64,000 nt of DNA, from the NCBI GenBank assembly GCA_034401795.1, contig CM067374.1, forward strand, positions 138,350,508 to 138,414,507, given 5' to 3'. The stretch's first letter is position 1, and each line of letters begins with the position of its first letter. The notes under the pieces are model-generated. The model saw only the letters and a list, made by a program, of their open reading frames with translations, had not been told where the DNA came from and made no database searches. Below, in pieces: positions 30,201 to 45,200 of this stretch. Position numbers and translations under genes: made by a program. This stretch comes from Chaetoderma sp. LZ-2023a. Taxonomy: Eukaryota; Mollusca; Caudofoveata; Chaetodermatida; Chaetodermatidae.

Positions 30201-33200
30201 GCAAGTCAATTCACTTATGGTAAGTAGATGTACAGAGTACGGCTTCTGCAAGATATTCAAGAGAATATCGGTACATTGCTTTAGTATAAGGAGGTACAGA
30301 GCGAGTCAATTCACTTATGGTAAGTAGATGTACAGAGTACGGCTTCTGCAAGATATTCAAGAGAATATCGGTACATTGCTTTAGCATAAGGAGGTACACA
30401 GCGAGTCAATTCACTTATGGTAAGTAGATGTACAGAGTACGGCTTCTGCAAGATATTCAAGAGAATATCGGTACATTGCTTTAGTATAAGGAGGTACAGA
30501 GCGAGTCAATTCACATATGGTAAGTAGATGTACAGAGTACGGCTTCTGCAAGATATTCAAGAGAATATCGGTACATTGCTTTAGCATAAGGAGGTACACA
30601 GCGAGTCAATTCACTTATGGTAAGTAGATGTACAGAGTACGGCTTCTGCAACATATTCAAGAGAATATCGGTACATTGATTTAGTATAAGGAGGTACAGA
30701 GCGAGTCAATTCACGTATGGTAAGTAGATGTACAGACTACGGCTTCTGCAAGATATTCAAGAGAATATCGGTACATTGCTTTAGCATAAGGAGGTACAGA
30801 GCAAGTCAATTCACTTATGGTAAGTAGATGTACAGAGTACGGCTACTGCAAGATATTCAAGAGAATATCGGTACATTGATTTAGTATAAGGAGGTACAGA
30901 GCAAGGCAATTCACTTATGGTAAGTAGATGTACAGAGTACGGCTTCTGCAAGATATTCAAGAGAATATCGGTACATTGATTTAGTATAAGGAGGTACAGA
31001 GCGAGTCAATTCACTTATGGTAAGTAGATGTACAGAGTACGGCTTCTGCAAGATATTCAAGAGAATATCGGTACATTGATTTAGTATAAGGAGGTACACA
31101 GCGAGTCAATTCACTTATGGTAAGTAGATGTACAGAGTACGGCTTCTGCAAGATATTCAAGAGAATATCGGTACATTGATTTAGTATAAGGAGGTACAGA
31201 GCAAGTCAATTCACTTATGGTAAGTAGATGTACAGAGTACGGCTTCTGCAAGATATTCAAGAGAATATCGGTACATTGATTTAGTATAAGGAGGTACAGA
31301 GCAAGTCAATTAGATGTACAGAGTACGGCTTCTGCAAGATATTCAAGAGAATATCGGTACATTGATTTAGTATAAGGAGGTACAGAGCAAGTCAATTCAC
31401 TTATGGTAAGTAGATGTACAGAGTACGGCTTCTGCAAGATATTCAAGAGAATATCGGTACATTGATTTAGTATAAGGAGGTACACAGCGAGTCAATTCAC
31501 TTATGGTAAGTAGATGTACAGATTACGGCTTCTGCAAGATATTCACGAGAATATCGGTACATTGATTTAGTATAAGGAGGTACAGAGCAAGTCAATTCAC
31601 TTATGGTAAGTAGATGTACAGAGTACGGCTTCTGCAAGATATTCAAGAGAATATCGGTACATTGATTTAGTATAAGGAGGTACAGAGCAAGTCAATTCAC
31701 TTATGGTAAGTAGATGTACAGAGTACGGCTTCTGCAAGATATTCAAGAGAATATCGGTACATTGATTTAGTATAAGGAGGTACAGAGCAAGTCAATTAGA
31801 TGTACAGAGTACGGCTTCTGCAAGATATTCAAGAGAATATCGGTACATTGATTTAGTATAAGGAGGTACAGAGCAAGTCAATTCACTTATGGTAAGTAGA
31901 TGTACAGAGTACGGCTTCTGCAAGATATTCAAGAGAATATCGGTACATTGATTTAGTATAAGGAGGTACACAGCGAGTCAATTCACTTATGGTAAGTAGA
32001 TGTACAGATTACGGCTTCTGCAAGATATTCACGAGAATATCGGTACATTGATTTAGTATAAGGAGGTACAGAGCAAGTCAATTCACTTATGGTAAGTAGA
32101 TGTACAGAGTACGGCTTCTGCAAGATATTCAAGAGAATATCGGTACATTGCTTTAGTATAAGGAGGTACAGAGCAAGTCAATTCACTTATGGTTAGTAGA
32201 TGTACAGAGTACGGCTTCTGCAAGATATTCAAGAGAATATCGGTACATTGATTTAGTATAAGGAGGTACAGAGCAAGTCAATTCACTTATGGTAAGTAGA
32301 TGTACAGAGTACGGCTTCTGCAAGATATTCAAGAGAATATCGGTACATTGATTTAGTATAAGGAGGTACAGAGCAAGTCAATTCACTTATGGTAAGTAGA
32401 TGTACAGAGTACGGCTTCTGCAAGATATTCAAGAGAATATCGGTACATTGCTTTAGTATAAGGAGGTACAGAGCAAGTCAATTCACTTATGGTAAGTAGA
32501 TGTACAGAGTACGGCTTCTGCAAGATATTCAAGAGAATATCGGTACATTGATTTAGTATAAGGAGGTACAGAGCAAGTCAATTCACTTATGGTAAGTAGA
32601 TGTACAGAGTACGGCTTCTGCAAGATATTCAAGAGAATATCGGTACATTGCTTTAGTATAAGGAGGTACACAGCGAGTCAATTCACTTATGGTAAGTAGA
32701 TGTACATAGTACGCTTCTGCAAGATATTCAAGAGAATATCGGTACATTGATTTAGTATAAGGAGGTACAGAGCAAGTCAATTCACTTATGGTAAGTAGAT
32801 GTACAGAGTACGGCTTCTGCAAGATATTCAAGAGAATATCGGTACATTGCTTTAGTATAAGGAGGTACAGAGCAAGTCAATTCACTTATGGTAAGTAGAT
32901 GTACAGAGTACGGCTTCTGAAAGATATTCAAGAGAATATCGGTACATTGATTTAGTATAAGGAGGTACAGAGCAAGTCAATTCACTTATGGTAAGTAGAT
33001 GTACAGAGTACGGCTTCTGCAAGATATTCAAGAGAATATCGGTACATTGCTTTAGTATAAGGAGGTACACAGCGAGTCAATTCACTTATGGTAAGTAGAT
33101 GTACATAGTACGCTTCTGCAAGATATTCAAGAGAATATCGGTACATTGATTTAGTATAAGGAGGTACAGAGCAAGTCAATTCACTTATGGTAAGTAGATG

Positions 33201-36200
33201 TACAGAGTACGGCTTCTGCAAGATATTCAAGAGAATATCGGTACATTGATTTAGTATAAGGAGGTACAGAGCAAGTCAATTCACTTATGGTAAGTAGATG
33301 TACAGAGTACGGCTTCTGCAAGATATTCAAGAGAATATCGGTACATTGATTTAGTATAAGGAGGTACAGAGCGAGTCAATTCACTTATGGTAAGTAGATG
33401 TACAGAGTACGGCTTCTGCAAGATATTCAAGAGAATATCGGTACATTGATTTAGTATAAGGAGGTACACAGCGAGTCAATTCACTTATGGTAAGTAGATG
33501 TACAGAGTACGGCTTCTGCAAGATATTCCCGAGAATATCGGTACATTGATTTAGTATAAGGAGGTACAGAGCAAGTCAATTCACTTATGGTAAGTAGATG
33601 TACAGAGTACGGCTTCTGCAAGATATTCAAGAGAATATCGGTACATTGCTTTAGTATAAGGAGGTACAGAGCAAGTCAATTCACTTATGGTAAGTAGATG
33701 TACAGAGTACGGCTTCTGCAAGATATTCAAGAGAATATCGGTACATTGCTTTAGCATAAGGAGGTACACAGCGAGTCAATTCACTTATGGTAAGTAGATG
33801 TACAGAGTACGGCTTCTGCAAGATATTCAAGAGAATATCGGTACATTGCTTTAGTATAAGGAGGTACAGAGCGAGTCAATTCACATATGGTAAGTAGATG
33901 TACAGAGTACGGCTTCTGCAAGATATTCAAGAGAATATCGGTACATTGCTTTAGCATAAGGAGGTACACAGCGAGTCAATTCACTTATGGTAAGTAGATG
34001 TACAGAGTACGGCTTCTGCAAGATATTCAAGAGAATATCGGTACATTGATTTAGTATAAGGAGGTACAGAGCGAGTCAATTCACTTATGGTAAGTAGATG
34101 TACAGAGTACGGCTTCTGCAAGATATTCAAGAGAATATCGGTACATTGCTTTAGCATAAGGAGGTACAGAGCAAGTCAATTCACTTATGGTAAGTAGATG
34201 TACAGAGTACGGCTTCTGCAAGATATTCAAGAGAATATCGGTACATTGATTTAGTATAAGGAGGTACAGAGCAAGGCAATTCACTTATGGTAAGTAGATG
34301 TACAGAGTACGGCTTCTGCAAGATATTCAAGAGAATATCGGTACATTGATTTAGTATAAGGAGGTACAGAGCGAGTCAATTCACTTATGGTAAGTAGATG
34401 TACAGAGTACGGCTTCTGCAAGATATTCAAGAGAATATCGGTACATTGATTTAGTATAAGGAGGTACACAGCGAGTCAATTCACTTATGGTAAGTAGATG
34501 TACAGAGTACGGCTTCTGCAAGATATTCAAGAGAATATCGGTACATTGATTTAGTATAAGGAGGTACAGAGCAAGTCAATTCACTTATGGTAAGTAGATG
34601 TACAGAGTACGGCTTCTGCAAGATATTCAAGAGAATATCGGTACATTGATTTAGTATAAGGAGGTACAGAGCAAGTCAATTAGATGTACAGAGTACGGCT
34701 TCTGCAAGATATTCAAGAGAATATCGGTACATTGATTTAGTATAAGGAGGTACAGAGCAAGTCAATTCACTTATGGTAAGTAGATGTACAGAGTACGGCT
34801 TCTGCAAGATATTCAAGAGAATATCGGTACATTGATTTAGTATAAGGAGGTACAGAGCAAGTCAATTCACTTATGGTAAGTAGATGTACAGAGTACGGCT
34901 TCTGCAAGATATTCAAGAGAATATCGGTACATTGCTTTAGTATAAGGAGGTACAGAGCAAGTCAATTCACTTATGGTAAGTAGATGTACAGAGTACGGCT
35001 TCTGCAAGATATTCAAGAGAATATCGGTACATTGATTTAGTATAAGGAGGTACAGAGCAAGTCAATTCACTTATGGTAAGTAGATGTACAGAGTACGGCT
35101 TCTGCAAGATATTCAAGAGAATATCGGTACATTGCTTTAGTATAAGGAGGTACACAGCGAGTCAATTCACTTATGGTAAGTAGATGTACAGAGTACGGCT
35201 TCTGCAAGATATTCAAGAGAATATCGGTACATTGATTTAGTATAAGGAGGTACAGAGCAAGTCAATTCACTTATGGTAAGTAGATGTACAGAGTACGGCT
35301 TCTGCAAGATATTCAAGAGAATATCGGTACATTGATTTAGTATAAGGAGGTACAGAGCAAGTCAATTCACTTATGGTAAGTAGATGTACAGAGTACGGCT
35401 TCTGCAAGATATTCAAGAGAATATCGGTACATTGATTTAGTATAAGGAGGTACAGAGCAAGTCAATTCACTTATGGTAAGTAGATGTACAGAGTACGGCT
35501 TCTGCAAGATATTCAAGAGAATATCGGTACATTGATTTAGTATAAGGAGGTACAGAGCAAGTCAATTCACTTATGGTAAGTAGATGTACAGAGTACGGCT
35601 TCTGCAAGATATTCAAGAGAATATCGGTACATTGATTTAGTATAAGGAGGTACACAGCGAGTCAATTCACTTATGGTAAGTAGATGTACAGAGTACGGCT
35701 TCTGCAAGATATTCAAGAGAATATCGGTACATTGATTTAGTATAAGGAGGTACAGAGCGAGTCAATTCACTTATGGTAAGTAGATGTACAGAGTACGGCT
35801 TCTGCAAGATATTCAAGAGAATATCGGTACATTGATTTAGTATAAGGAGGTACACAGCGAGTCAATTCACTTATGGTAAGTAGATGTACAGAGTACGGCT
35901 TCTGCAAGATATTCAAGAGAATATCGGTACATTGATTTAGTATAAGGAGGTACAGAGCAAGTCAATTCACTTATGGTAAGTAGATGTACAGAGTACGGCT
36001 TCTGCAAGATATTCAAGAGAATATCGGTACATTGATTTAGTATAAGGAGGTACAGAGCGAGTCAATTCACTTATGGTAAGTAGATGTACAGAGTACGGCT
36101 TCTGCAAGATATTCAAGAGAATATCGGTACATTGATTTAGTATAAGGAGGTACAGAGCAAGTCAATTCACTTATGGTAAGTAGATGTACAGAGTACGGCT

Positions 36201-39200
36201 TCTGCAAGATATTCAAGAGAATATCGGTACATTGCTTTAGTATAAGGAGGTACAGAGCAAGTCAATTCACTTATGGTAAGTAGATGTACAGAGTACGGCT
36301 TCTGCAAGATATTCAAGAGAATATCGGTACATTGATTTAGTATAAGGAGGTACAGAGCAAGTCAATTCACTTATGGTAAGTAGATGTACAGAGTACGGCT
36401 TCTGCAAGATATTCAAGAGAATATCGGTACATTGATTTAGTATAAGGAGGTACAGAGCAAGTCAATTCACTTATGGTAAGTAGATGTACAGAGTACGGCT
36501 TCTGCAAGATATTCAAGAGAATATCGGTACATTGATTTAGTATAAGGAGGTACAGAGCAAGTCAATTCACTTATGGTAAGTAGATGTACAGAGTACGGCT
36601 TCTGCAAGATATTCAAGAGAATATCGGTACATTGCTTTAGTATAAGGAGGTACACAGCGAGTCAATTCACTTATGGTAAGTAGATGTACAGAGTACGGCT
36701 TCTGCAAGATATTCAAGAGAATATCGGTACATTGATTTAGTATAAGGAGGTACAGAGCAAGTCAATTCACTTATGGTAAGTAGATGTACAGAGTACGGCT
36801 TCTGCAAGATATTCAAGAGAATATCGGTACATTGCTTTAGTATAAGGAGGTACAGAGCAAGTCAATTCACTTATGGTAAGTAGATGTACAGAGTACGGCT
36901 TCTGCAAGATATTCAAGAGAATATCGGTACATTGATTTAGTATAAGGAGGTACAGAGCAAGTCAATTCACTTATGGTAAGTAGATGTACAGAGTACGGCT
37001 TCTGCAAGATATTCAAGAGAATATCGGTACATTGCTTTAGTATAAGGAGGTACACAGCGAGTCAATTCACTTATGGTAAGTAGATGTACAGAGTACGGCT
37101 TCTGCAAGATATTCAAGAGAATATCGGTACATTGATTTAGTATAAGGAGGTACAGAGCAAGTCAATTCACTTATGGTAAGTAGATGTACAGAGTACGGCT
37201 TCTGCAAGATATTCAAGAGAATATCGGTACATTGATTTAGTATAAGGAGGTACAGAGCAAGTCAATTCACTTATGGTAAGTAGATGTACAGAGTACGGCT
37301 TCTGCAAGATATTCAAGAGAATATCGGTACATTGATTTAGTATAAGGAGGTACAGAGCGAGTCAATTCACTTATGGTAAGTAGATGTACAGAGTACGGCT
37401 TCTGCAAGATATTCAAGAGAATATCGGTACATTGATTTAGTATAAGGAGGTACACAGCGAGTCAATTCACTTATGGTAAGTAGATGTACAGAGTACGGCT
37501 TCTGCAAGATATTCAAGAGAATATCGGTACATTGATTTAGTATAAGGAGGTACAGAGCAAGTCAATTCACTTATGGTAAGTAGATGTACAGAGTACGGCT
37601 TCTGCAAGATATTCAAGAGAATATCGGTACATTGATTTAGTATAAGGAGGTACAGAGCAAGTCAATTCACTTATGGTAAGTAGATGTACAGAGTACGGCT
37701 TCTGCAAGATATTCAAGAGAATATCGGTACATTGCTTTAGCATAAGGAGGTACACAGCGAGTCAATTCACTTATGGTAAGTAGATGTACAGAGTACGGCT
37801 TCTGCAAGATATTCAAGAGAATATCGGTACATTGATTTAGTATAAGGAGGTACAGAGCGAGTCAATTCACTTATGGTAAGTAGATGTACAGAGTACGGCT
37901 TCTGCAAGATATTCAAGAGAATATCGGTACATTGCTTTAGCATAAGGAGGTACACAGCGAGTCAATTCACTTATGGTAAGTAGATGTACAGAGTACGGCT
38001 TCTGCAAGATATTCAAGAGAATATCGGTACATTGATTTAGTATAAGGAGGTACAGAGCAAGTCAATTCACTTATGGTAAGTAGATGTACAGAGTACGGCT
38101 TCTGCAAGATATTCAAGAGAATATCGGTACATTGATTTAGTATAAGGAGGTACAGAGCAAGGCAATTCACTTATGGTAAGTAGATGTACAGAGTACGGCT
38201 TCTGCAAGATATTCAAGAGAATATCGGTACATTGATTTAGTATAAGGAGGTACAGAGCAAGTCAATTCACTTATGGTAAGTAGATGTACAGAGTACGGCT
38301 TCTGCAAGATATTCAAGAGAATATCGGTACATTGATTTAGTATAAGGAGGTACACAGCGAGTCAATTCACTTATGGTAAGTAGATGTACAGAGTACGGCT
38401 TCTGCAAGATATTCAAGAGAATATCGGTACATTGCTTTAGTATAAGGAGGTACAGAGCAAGTCAATTCACTTATGGTAAGTAGATGTACAGAGTACGGCT
38501 TCTGCAAGATATTCAAGAGAATATCGGTACATTGATTTAGTATAAGGAGGTACAGAGCAAGTCAATTCACTTATGGTAAGTAGATGTACAGAGTACGGCT
38601 TCTGCAAGATATTCAAGAGAATATCGGTACATTGCTTTAGTATAAGGAGGTACTGAGCGAGTCAATTCACTTATGGTAAGTAGATGTACAGAGTACGGCT
38701 TCTGCAAGATATTCAAGAGAATATCGGTACATTGATTTAGTATAAGGAGGTACAGAGCAAGTCAATTCACTTATGGTAAGTAGATGTACAGAGTACGGCT
38801 TCTGCAAGATATTCAAGAGAATATCGGTACATTGATTTAGTATAAGGAGGTACAGAGCAAGTCAATTCACTTATGGTAAGTAGATGTACAGAGTACGGCT
38901 TCTGCAAGATATTCAAGAGAATATCGGTACATTGCTTTAGTATAAGGAGGTACAGAGCAAGTCAATTCACTTATGGTAAGTAGATGTACAGAGTACGGCT
39001 TCTGCAAGATATTCAAGAGAATATCGGTACATTGATTTAGTATAAGGAGGTACAGAGCAAGTCAATTCACTTATGGTAAGTAGATGTACAGAGTACGGCT
39101 TCTGCAAGATATTCAAGAGAATATCGGTACATTGCTTTAGTATAAGGAGGTACACAGCGAGTCAATTCACTTATGGTAAGTAGATGTACAGAGTACGGCT

Positions 39201-42200
39201 TCTGCAAGATATTCAAGAGAATATCGGTACATTGATTTAGTATAAGGAGGTACAGAGCAAGTCAATTCACTTATGGTAAGTAGATGTACAGAGTACGGCT
39301 TCTGCAAGATATTCAAGAGAATATCGGTACATTGATTTAGTATAAGGAGGTACACAGCGAGTCAATTCACTTATGGTAAGTAGATGTACAGAGTACGGCT
39401 TCTGCAAGATATTCAAGAGAATATCGGTACATTGATTTAGTATAAGGAGGTACAGAGCAAGTCAATTCACTTATGGTAAGTAGATGTACAGAGTACGGCT
39501 TCTGCAAGATATTCAAGAGAATATCGGTACATTGATTTAGTATAAGGAGGTACAGAGCAAGTCAATTCACTTATGGTAAGTAGATGTACAGAGTACGGCT
39601 TCTGCAAGATATTCAAGAGAATATCGGTACATTGATTTAGTATAAGGAGGTACACAGCGAGTCAATTCACTTATGGTAAGTAGATGTACAGAGTACGGCT
39701 TCTGCAAGATATTCAAGAGAATATCGGTACATTGATTTAGTATAAGGAGGTACAGAGCGAGTCAATTCACTTATGGTAAGTAGATGTACAGAGTACGGCT
39801 TCTGCAAGATATTCAAGAGAATATCGGTACATTGATTTAGTATAAGGAGGTACACAGCGAGTCAATTCACTTATGGTAAGTAGATGTACAGAGTACGGCT
39901 TCTGCAAGATATTCAAGAGAATATCGGTACATTGATTTAGTATAAGGAGGTACAGAGCAAGTCAATTCACTTATGGTAAGTAGATGTACAGAGTACGGCT
40001 TCTGCAAGATATTCAAGAGAATATCGGTACATTGATTTAGTATAAGGAGGTACAGAGCAAGTCAATTCACTTATGGTAAGTAGATGTACAGAGTACGGCT
40101 TCTGCAAGATATTCAAGAGAATATCGGTACATTGCTTTAGTATAAGGAGGTACAGAGCAAGTCAATTCACTTATGGTAAGTAGATGTACAGAGTACGGCT
40201 TCTGAAAGATATTCAAGAGAATATCGGTACATTGCTTTAGTATAAGGAGGTACAGAGCAAGTCAGTTCACTTATGGTAAGTAGATGTACAGAGTACGGCT
40301 TCTGCAAGATATTCAAGAGAATATCGGTACATTGCTATAGTATAAGGAGGTACACAGCGAGTCAATTCACTTATGGTAAGTAGATGTACATAGTACGCTT
40401 CTGCAAGATATTCAAGAGAATATCGGTACATTGATTTAGTATAAGGAGGTACAGAGCAAGTCAATTCACTTATGGTAAGTAGATGTACAGAGTACGGCTT
40501 CTGCAAGATATTCAAGAGAATATCGGTACATTGCTTTAGTATAAGGAGGTACAGAGCAAGTCAATTCACTTATGGTAAGTAGATGTACAGAGTACGGCTT
40601 CTGCAAGATATTCAAGAGAATATCGGTACATTGATTTAGTATAAGGAGGTACAGAGCAAGTCAGTTCACTTATGGTAAGTAGATGTACAGAGTACGGCTT
40701 CTGCAAGATATTCAAGAGAATATCGGTACATTGCTTTAGTATAAGGAGGTACACAGCGAGTCAATTCACTTATGGTAAGTAGATGTACAGAGTACGGCTT
40801 CTGCAAGATATTCAAGAGAATATCGGTACATTGATTTAGTATAAGGAGGTACAGAGCAAGTCAATTCACTTATGGTAAGTAGATGTACAGAGTACGGCTT
40901 CTGCAAGATATTCAAGAGAATATCGGTACATTGATTTAGTATAAGGAGGTACACAGCGAGTCAATTCACTTATGGTAAGTAGATGTACAGAGTACGGCTT
41001 CTGCAAGATATTCAAGAGAATATCGGTACATTGATTTAGTATAAGGAGGTACAGAGCAAGTCAATTCACTTATGGTAAGTAGATGTACAGAGTACGGCTT
41101 CTGCAAGATATTCAAGAGAATATCGGTACATTGATTTAGTATAAGGAGGTACAGAGCAAGTCAATTCACTTATGGTAAGTAGATGTACAGAGTACGGCTT
41201 CTGCAAGATATTCAAGAGAATATCGGTACATTGCTTTAGCATAAGGAGGTACACAGCGAGTCAATTCACTTATGGTAAGTAGATGTACAGAGTACGGCTT
41301 CTGCAAGATATTCAAGAGAATATCGGTACATTGCTTTAGTATAAGGAGGTACAGAGCGAGTCAATTCACATATGGTAAGTAGATGTACAGAGTACGGCTT
41401 CTGCAAGATATTCAAGAGAATATCGGTACATTGCTTTAGCATAAGGAGGTACACAGCGAGTCAATTCACTTATGGTAAGTAGATGTACAGAGTACGGCTT
41501 CTGCAAGATATTCAAGAGAATATCGGTACATTGATTTAGTATAAGGAGGTACAGAGCAAGTCAATTCACTTATGGTAAGTAGATGTACAGAGTACGGCTT
41601 CTGCAAGATATTCAAGAGAATATCGGTACATTGATTTAGTATAAGGAGGTACAGAGCGAGTCAATTCACTTATGGTAAGTAGATGTACAGAGTACGGCTT
41701 CTGCAAGATATTCAAGAGAATATCGGTACATTGCTTTAGTATAAGGAGGTACACAGCGAGTCAATTCACTTATGGTAAGTAGATGTACAGAGTACGGCTT
41801 CTGCAAGATATTCAAGAGAATATCGGTACATTGATTTAGTATAAGGAGGTACAGAGCAAGTCAGTTCACTTATGGTAAGTAGATGTACAGAGTACGGCTT
41901 CTGCAAGATATTCAAGAGAATATCGGTACATTGCTATAGTATAAGGAGGTACACAGCGAGTCAATTCACTTATGGTAAGTAGATGTACAGAGTACGGCTT
42001 CTGCAAGATATTCAAGAGAATATCGGTACATTGATTTAGTATAAGGAGGTACAGAGCAAGTCAATTCACTTATGGTAAGTAGATGTACAGAGTACGGCTT
42101 CTGCAAGATATTCAAGAGAATATCGGTACATTGCTTTAGTATAAGGAGGTACACAGCGAGTCAATTCACTTATGGTAAGTAGATGTACATAGTACGCTTC

Positions 42201-45200
42201 TGCAAGATATTCAAGAGAATATCGGTACATTGATTTAGTATAAGGAGGTACAGAGCAAGTCAATTCACTTATGGTAAGTAGATGTACAGAGTACGGCTTC
42301 TGCAAGATATTCAAGAGAATATCGGTACATTGATTTAGTATAAGGAGGTACAGAGCAAGTCAATTCACTTATGGTAAGTAGATGTACAGAGTACGGCTTC
42401 TGCAAGATATTCAAGAGAATATCGGTACATTGATTTAGTATAAGGAGGTACAGAGCAAGTCAATTCACTTATGGTAAGTAGATGTACAGAGTACGGCTTC
42501 TGCAAGATATTCAAGAGAATATCGGTACATTGATTTAGTATAAGGAGGTACACAGCGAGTCAATTCACTTATGGTAAGTAGATGTACAGAGTACGGCTTC
42601 TGCAAGATATTCAAGAGAATATCGGTACATTGCTTTAGTATAAGGAGGTACAGAGCGAGTCAATTCACTTATGGTAAGTAGATGTACAGAGTACGGCTTC
42701 TGCAAGATATTCAAGAGAATATCGGTACATTGCTTTAGCATAAGGAGGTACACAGCGAGTCAATTCACTTATGGTAAGTAGATGTACAGAGTACGGCTTC
42801 TGCAAGATATTCAAGAGAATATCGGTACATTGATTTAGTATAAGGAGGTACAGAGCGAGTCAATTCACTTATGGTAAGTAGATGTACAGAGTACGGCTTC
42901 TGCAAGATATTCAAGAGAATATCGGTACATTGCTTTAGCATAAGGAGGTACAGAGCAAGTCAATTCACTTATGGTAAGTAGATGTACAGAGTACGGCTTC
43001 TGCAAGATATTCAAGAGAATATCGGTACATTGATTTAGTATAAGGAGGTACAGAGCAAGGCAATTCACTTATGGTAAGTAGATGTACAGAGTACGGCTTC
43101 TGCAAGATATTCAAGAGAATATCGGTACATTGATTTAGTATAAGGAGGTACAGAGCGAGTCAATTCACTTATGGTAAGTAGATGTACAGAGTACGGCTTC
43201 TGCAAGATATTCAAGAGAATATCGGTACATTGATTTAGTATAAGGAGGTACACAGCGAGTCAATTCACTTATGGTAAGTAGATGTACAGAGTACGGCTTC
43301 TGCAAGATATTCAAGAGAATATCGGTACATTGCTTTAGTATAAGGAGGTACAGAGCAAGTCAATTCACTTATGGTAAGTAGATGTACAGAGTACGGCTTC
43401 TGCAAGATATTCAAGAGAATATCGGTACATTGATTTAGTATAAGGAGGTACAGAGCAAGTCAATTCACTTATGGTAAGTAGATGTACAGAGTACGGCTTC
43501 TGCAAGATATTCAAGAGAATATCGGTACATTGCTTTAGTATAAGGAGGTACTGAGCGAGTCAATTCACTTATGGTAAGTAGATGTACAGAGTACGGCTTC
43601 TGCAAGATATTCAAGAGAATATCGGTACATTGATTTAGTATAAGGAGGTACAGAGCAAGTCAATTCACTTATGGTAAGTAGATGTACAGAGTACGGCTTC
43701 TGCAAGATATTCAAGAGAATATCGGTACATTGATTTAGTATAAGGAGGTACAGAGCAAGTCAATTCACTTATGGTAAGTAGATGTACAGAGTACGGCTTC
43801 TGCAAGATATTCAAGAGAATATCGGTACATTGCTTTAGTATAAGGAGGTACAGAGCAAGTCAATTCACTTATGGTAAGTAGATGTACAGAGTACGGCTTC
43901 TGCAAGATATTCAAGAGAATATCGGTACATTGATTTAGTATAAGGAGGTACAGAGCAAGTCAGTTCACTTATGGTAAGTAGATGTACAGAGTACGGCTTC
44001 TGCAAGATATTCAAGAGAATATCGGTACATTGCTTTAGTATAAGGAGGTACACAGCGAGTCAATTCACTTATGGTAAGTAGATGTACAGAGTACGGCTTC
44101 TGCAAGATATTCAAGAGAATATCGGTACATTGATTTAGTATAAGGAGGTACAGAGCAAGTCAATTCACTTATGGTAAGTAGATGTACAGAGTACGGCTTC
44201 TGCAAGATATTCAAGAGAATATCGGTACATTGATTTAGTATAAGGAGGTACACAGCGAGTCAATTCACTTATGGTAAGTAGATGTACAGAGTACGGCTTC
44301 TGCAAGATATTCCCGAGAATATCGGTACATTGATTTAGTATAAGGAGGTACAGAGCGAGTCAATTCACTTATGGTAAGTAGATGTACAGAGTACGGCTTC
44401 TGCAAGATATTCAAGAGAATATCGGTACATTGATTTAGTATAAGGAGGTACAGAGCGAGTCAATTCACTTATGGTAAGTAGATGTACAGAGTACGGCTTC
44501 TGCAAGATATTCAAGAGAATATCGGTACATTGCTTTAGCATAAGGAGGTACACAGCGAGTCAATTCACTTATGGTAAGTAGATGTACAGAGTACGGCTTC
44601 TGCAAGATATTCAAGAGAATATCGGTACATTGCTTTAGTATAAGGAGGTACAGAGCGAGTCAATTCACATATGGTAAGTAGATGTACAGAGTACGGCTTC
44701 TGCAAGATATTCAAGAGAATATCGGTACATTGCTTTAGCATAAGGAGGTACACAGCGAGTCAATTCACTTATGGTAAGTAGATGTACAGAGTACGGCTTC
44801 TGCAACATATTCAAGAGAATATCGGTACATTGATTTAGTATAAGGAGGTACAGAGCGAGTCAATTCACGTATGGTAAGTAGATGTACAGACTACGGCTTC
44901 TGCAAGATATTCAAGAGAATATCGGTACATTGCTTTAGCATAAGGAGGTACAGAGCAAGTCAATTCACTTATGGTAAGTAGATGTACAGAGTACGGCTAC
45001 TGCAAGATATTCAAGAGAATATCGGTACATTGATTTAGTATAAGGAGGTACAGAGCAAGGCAATTCACTTATGGTAAGTAGATGTACAGAGTACGGCTTC
45101 TGCAAGATATTCAAGAGAATATCGGTACATTGATTTAGTATAAGGAGGTACAGAGCGAGTCAATTCACTTATGGTAAGTAGATGTACAGAGTACGGCTTC

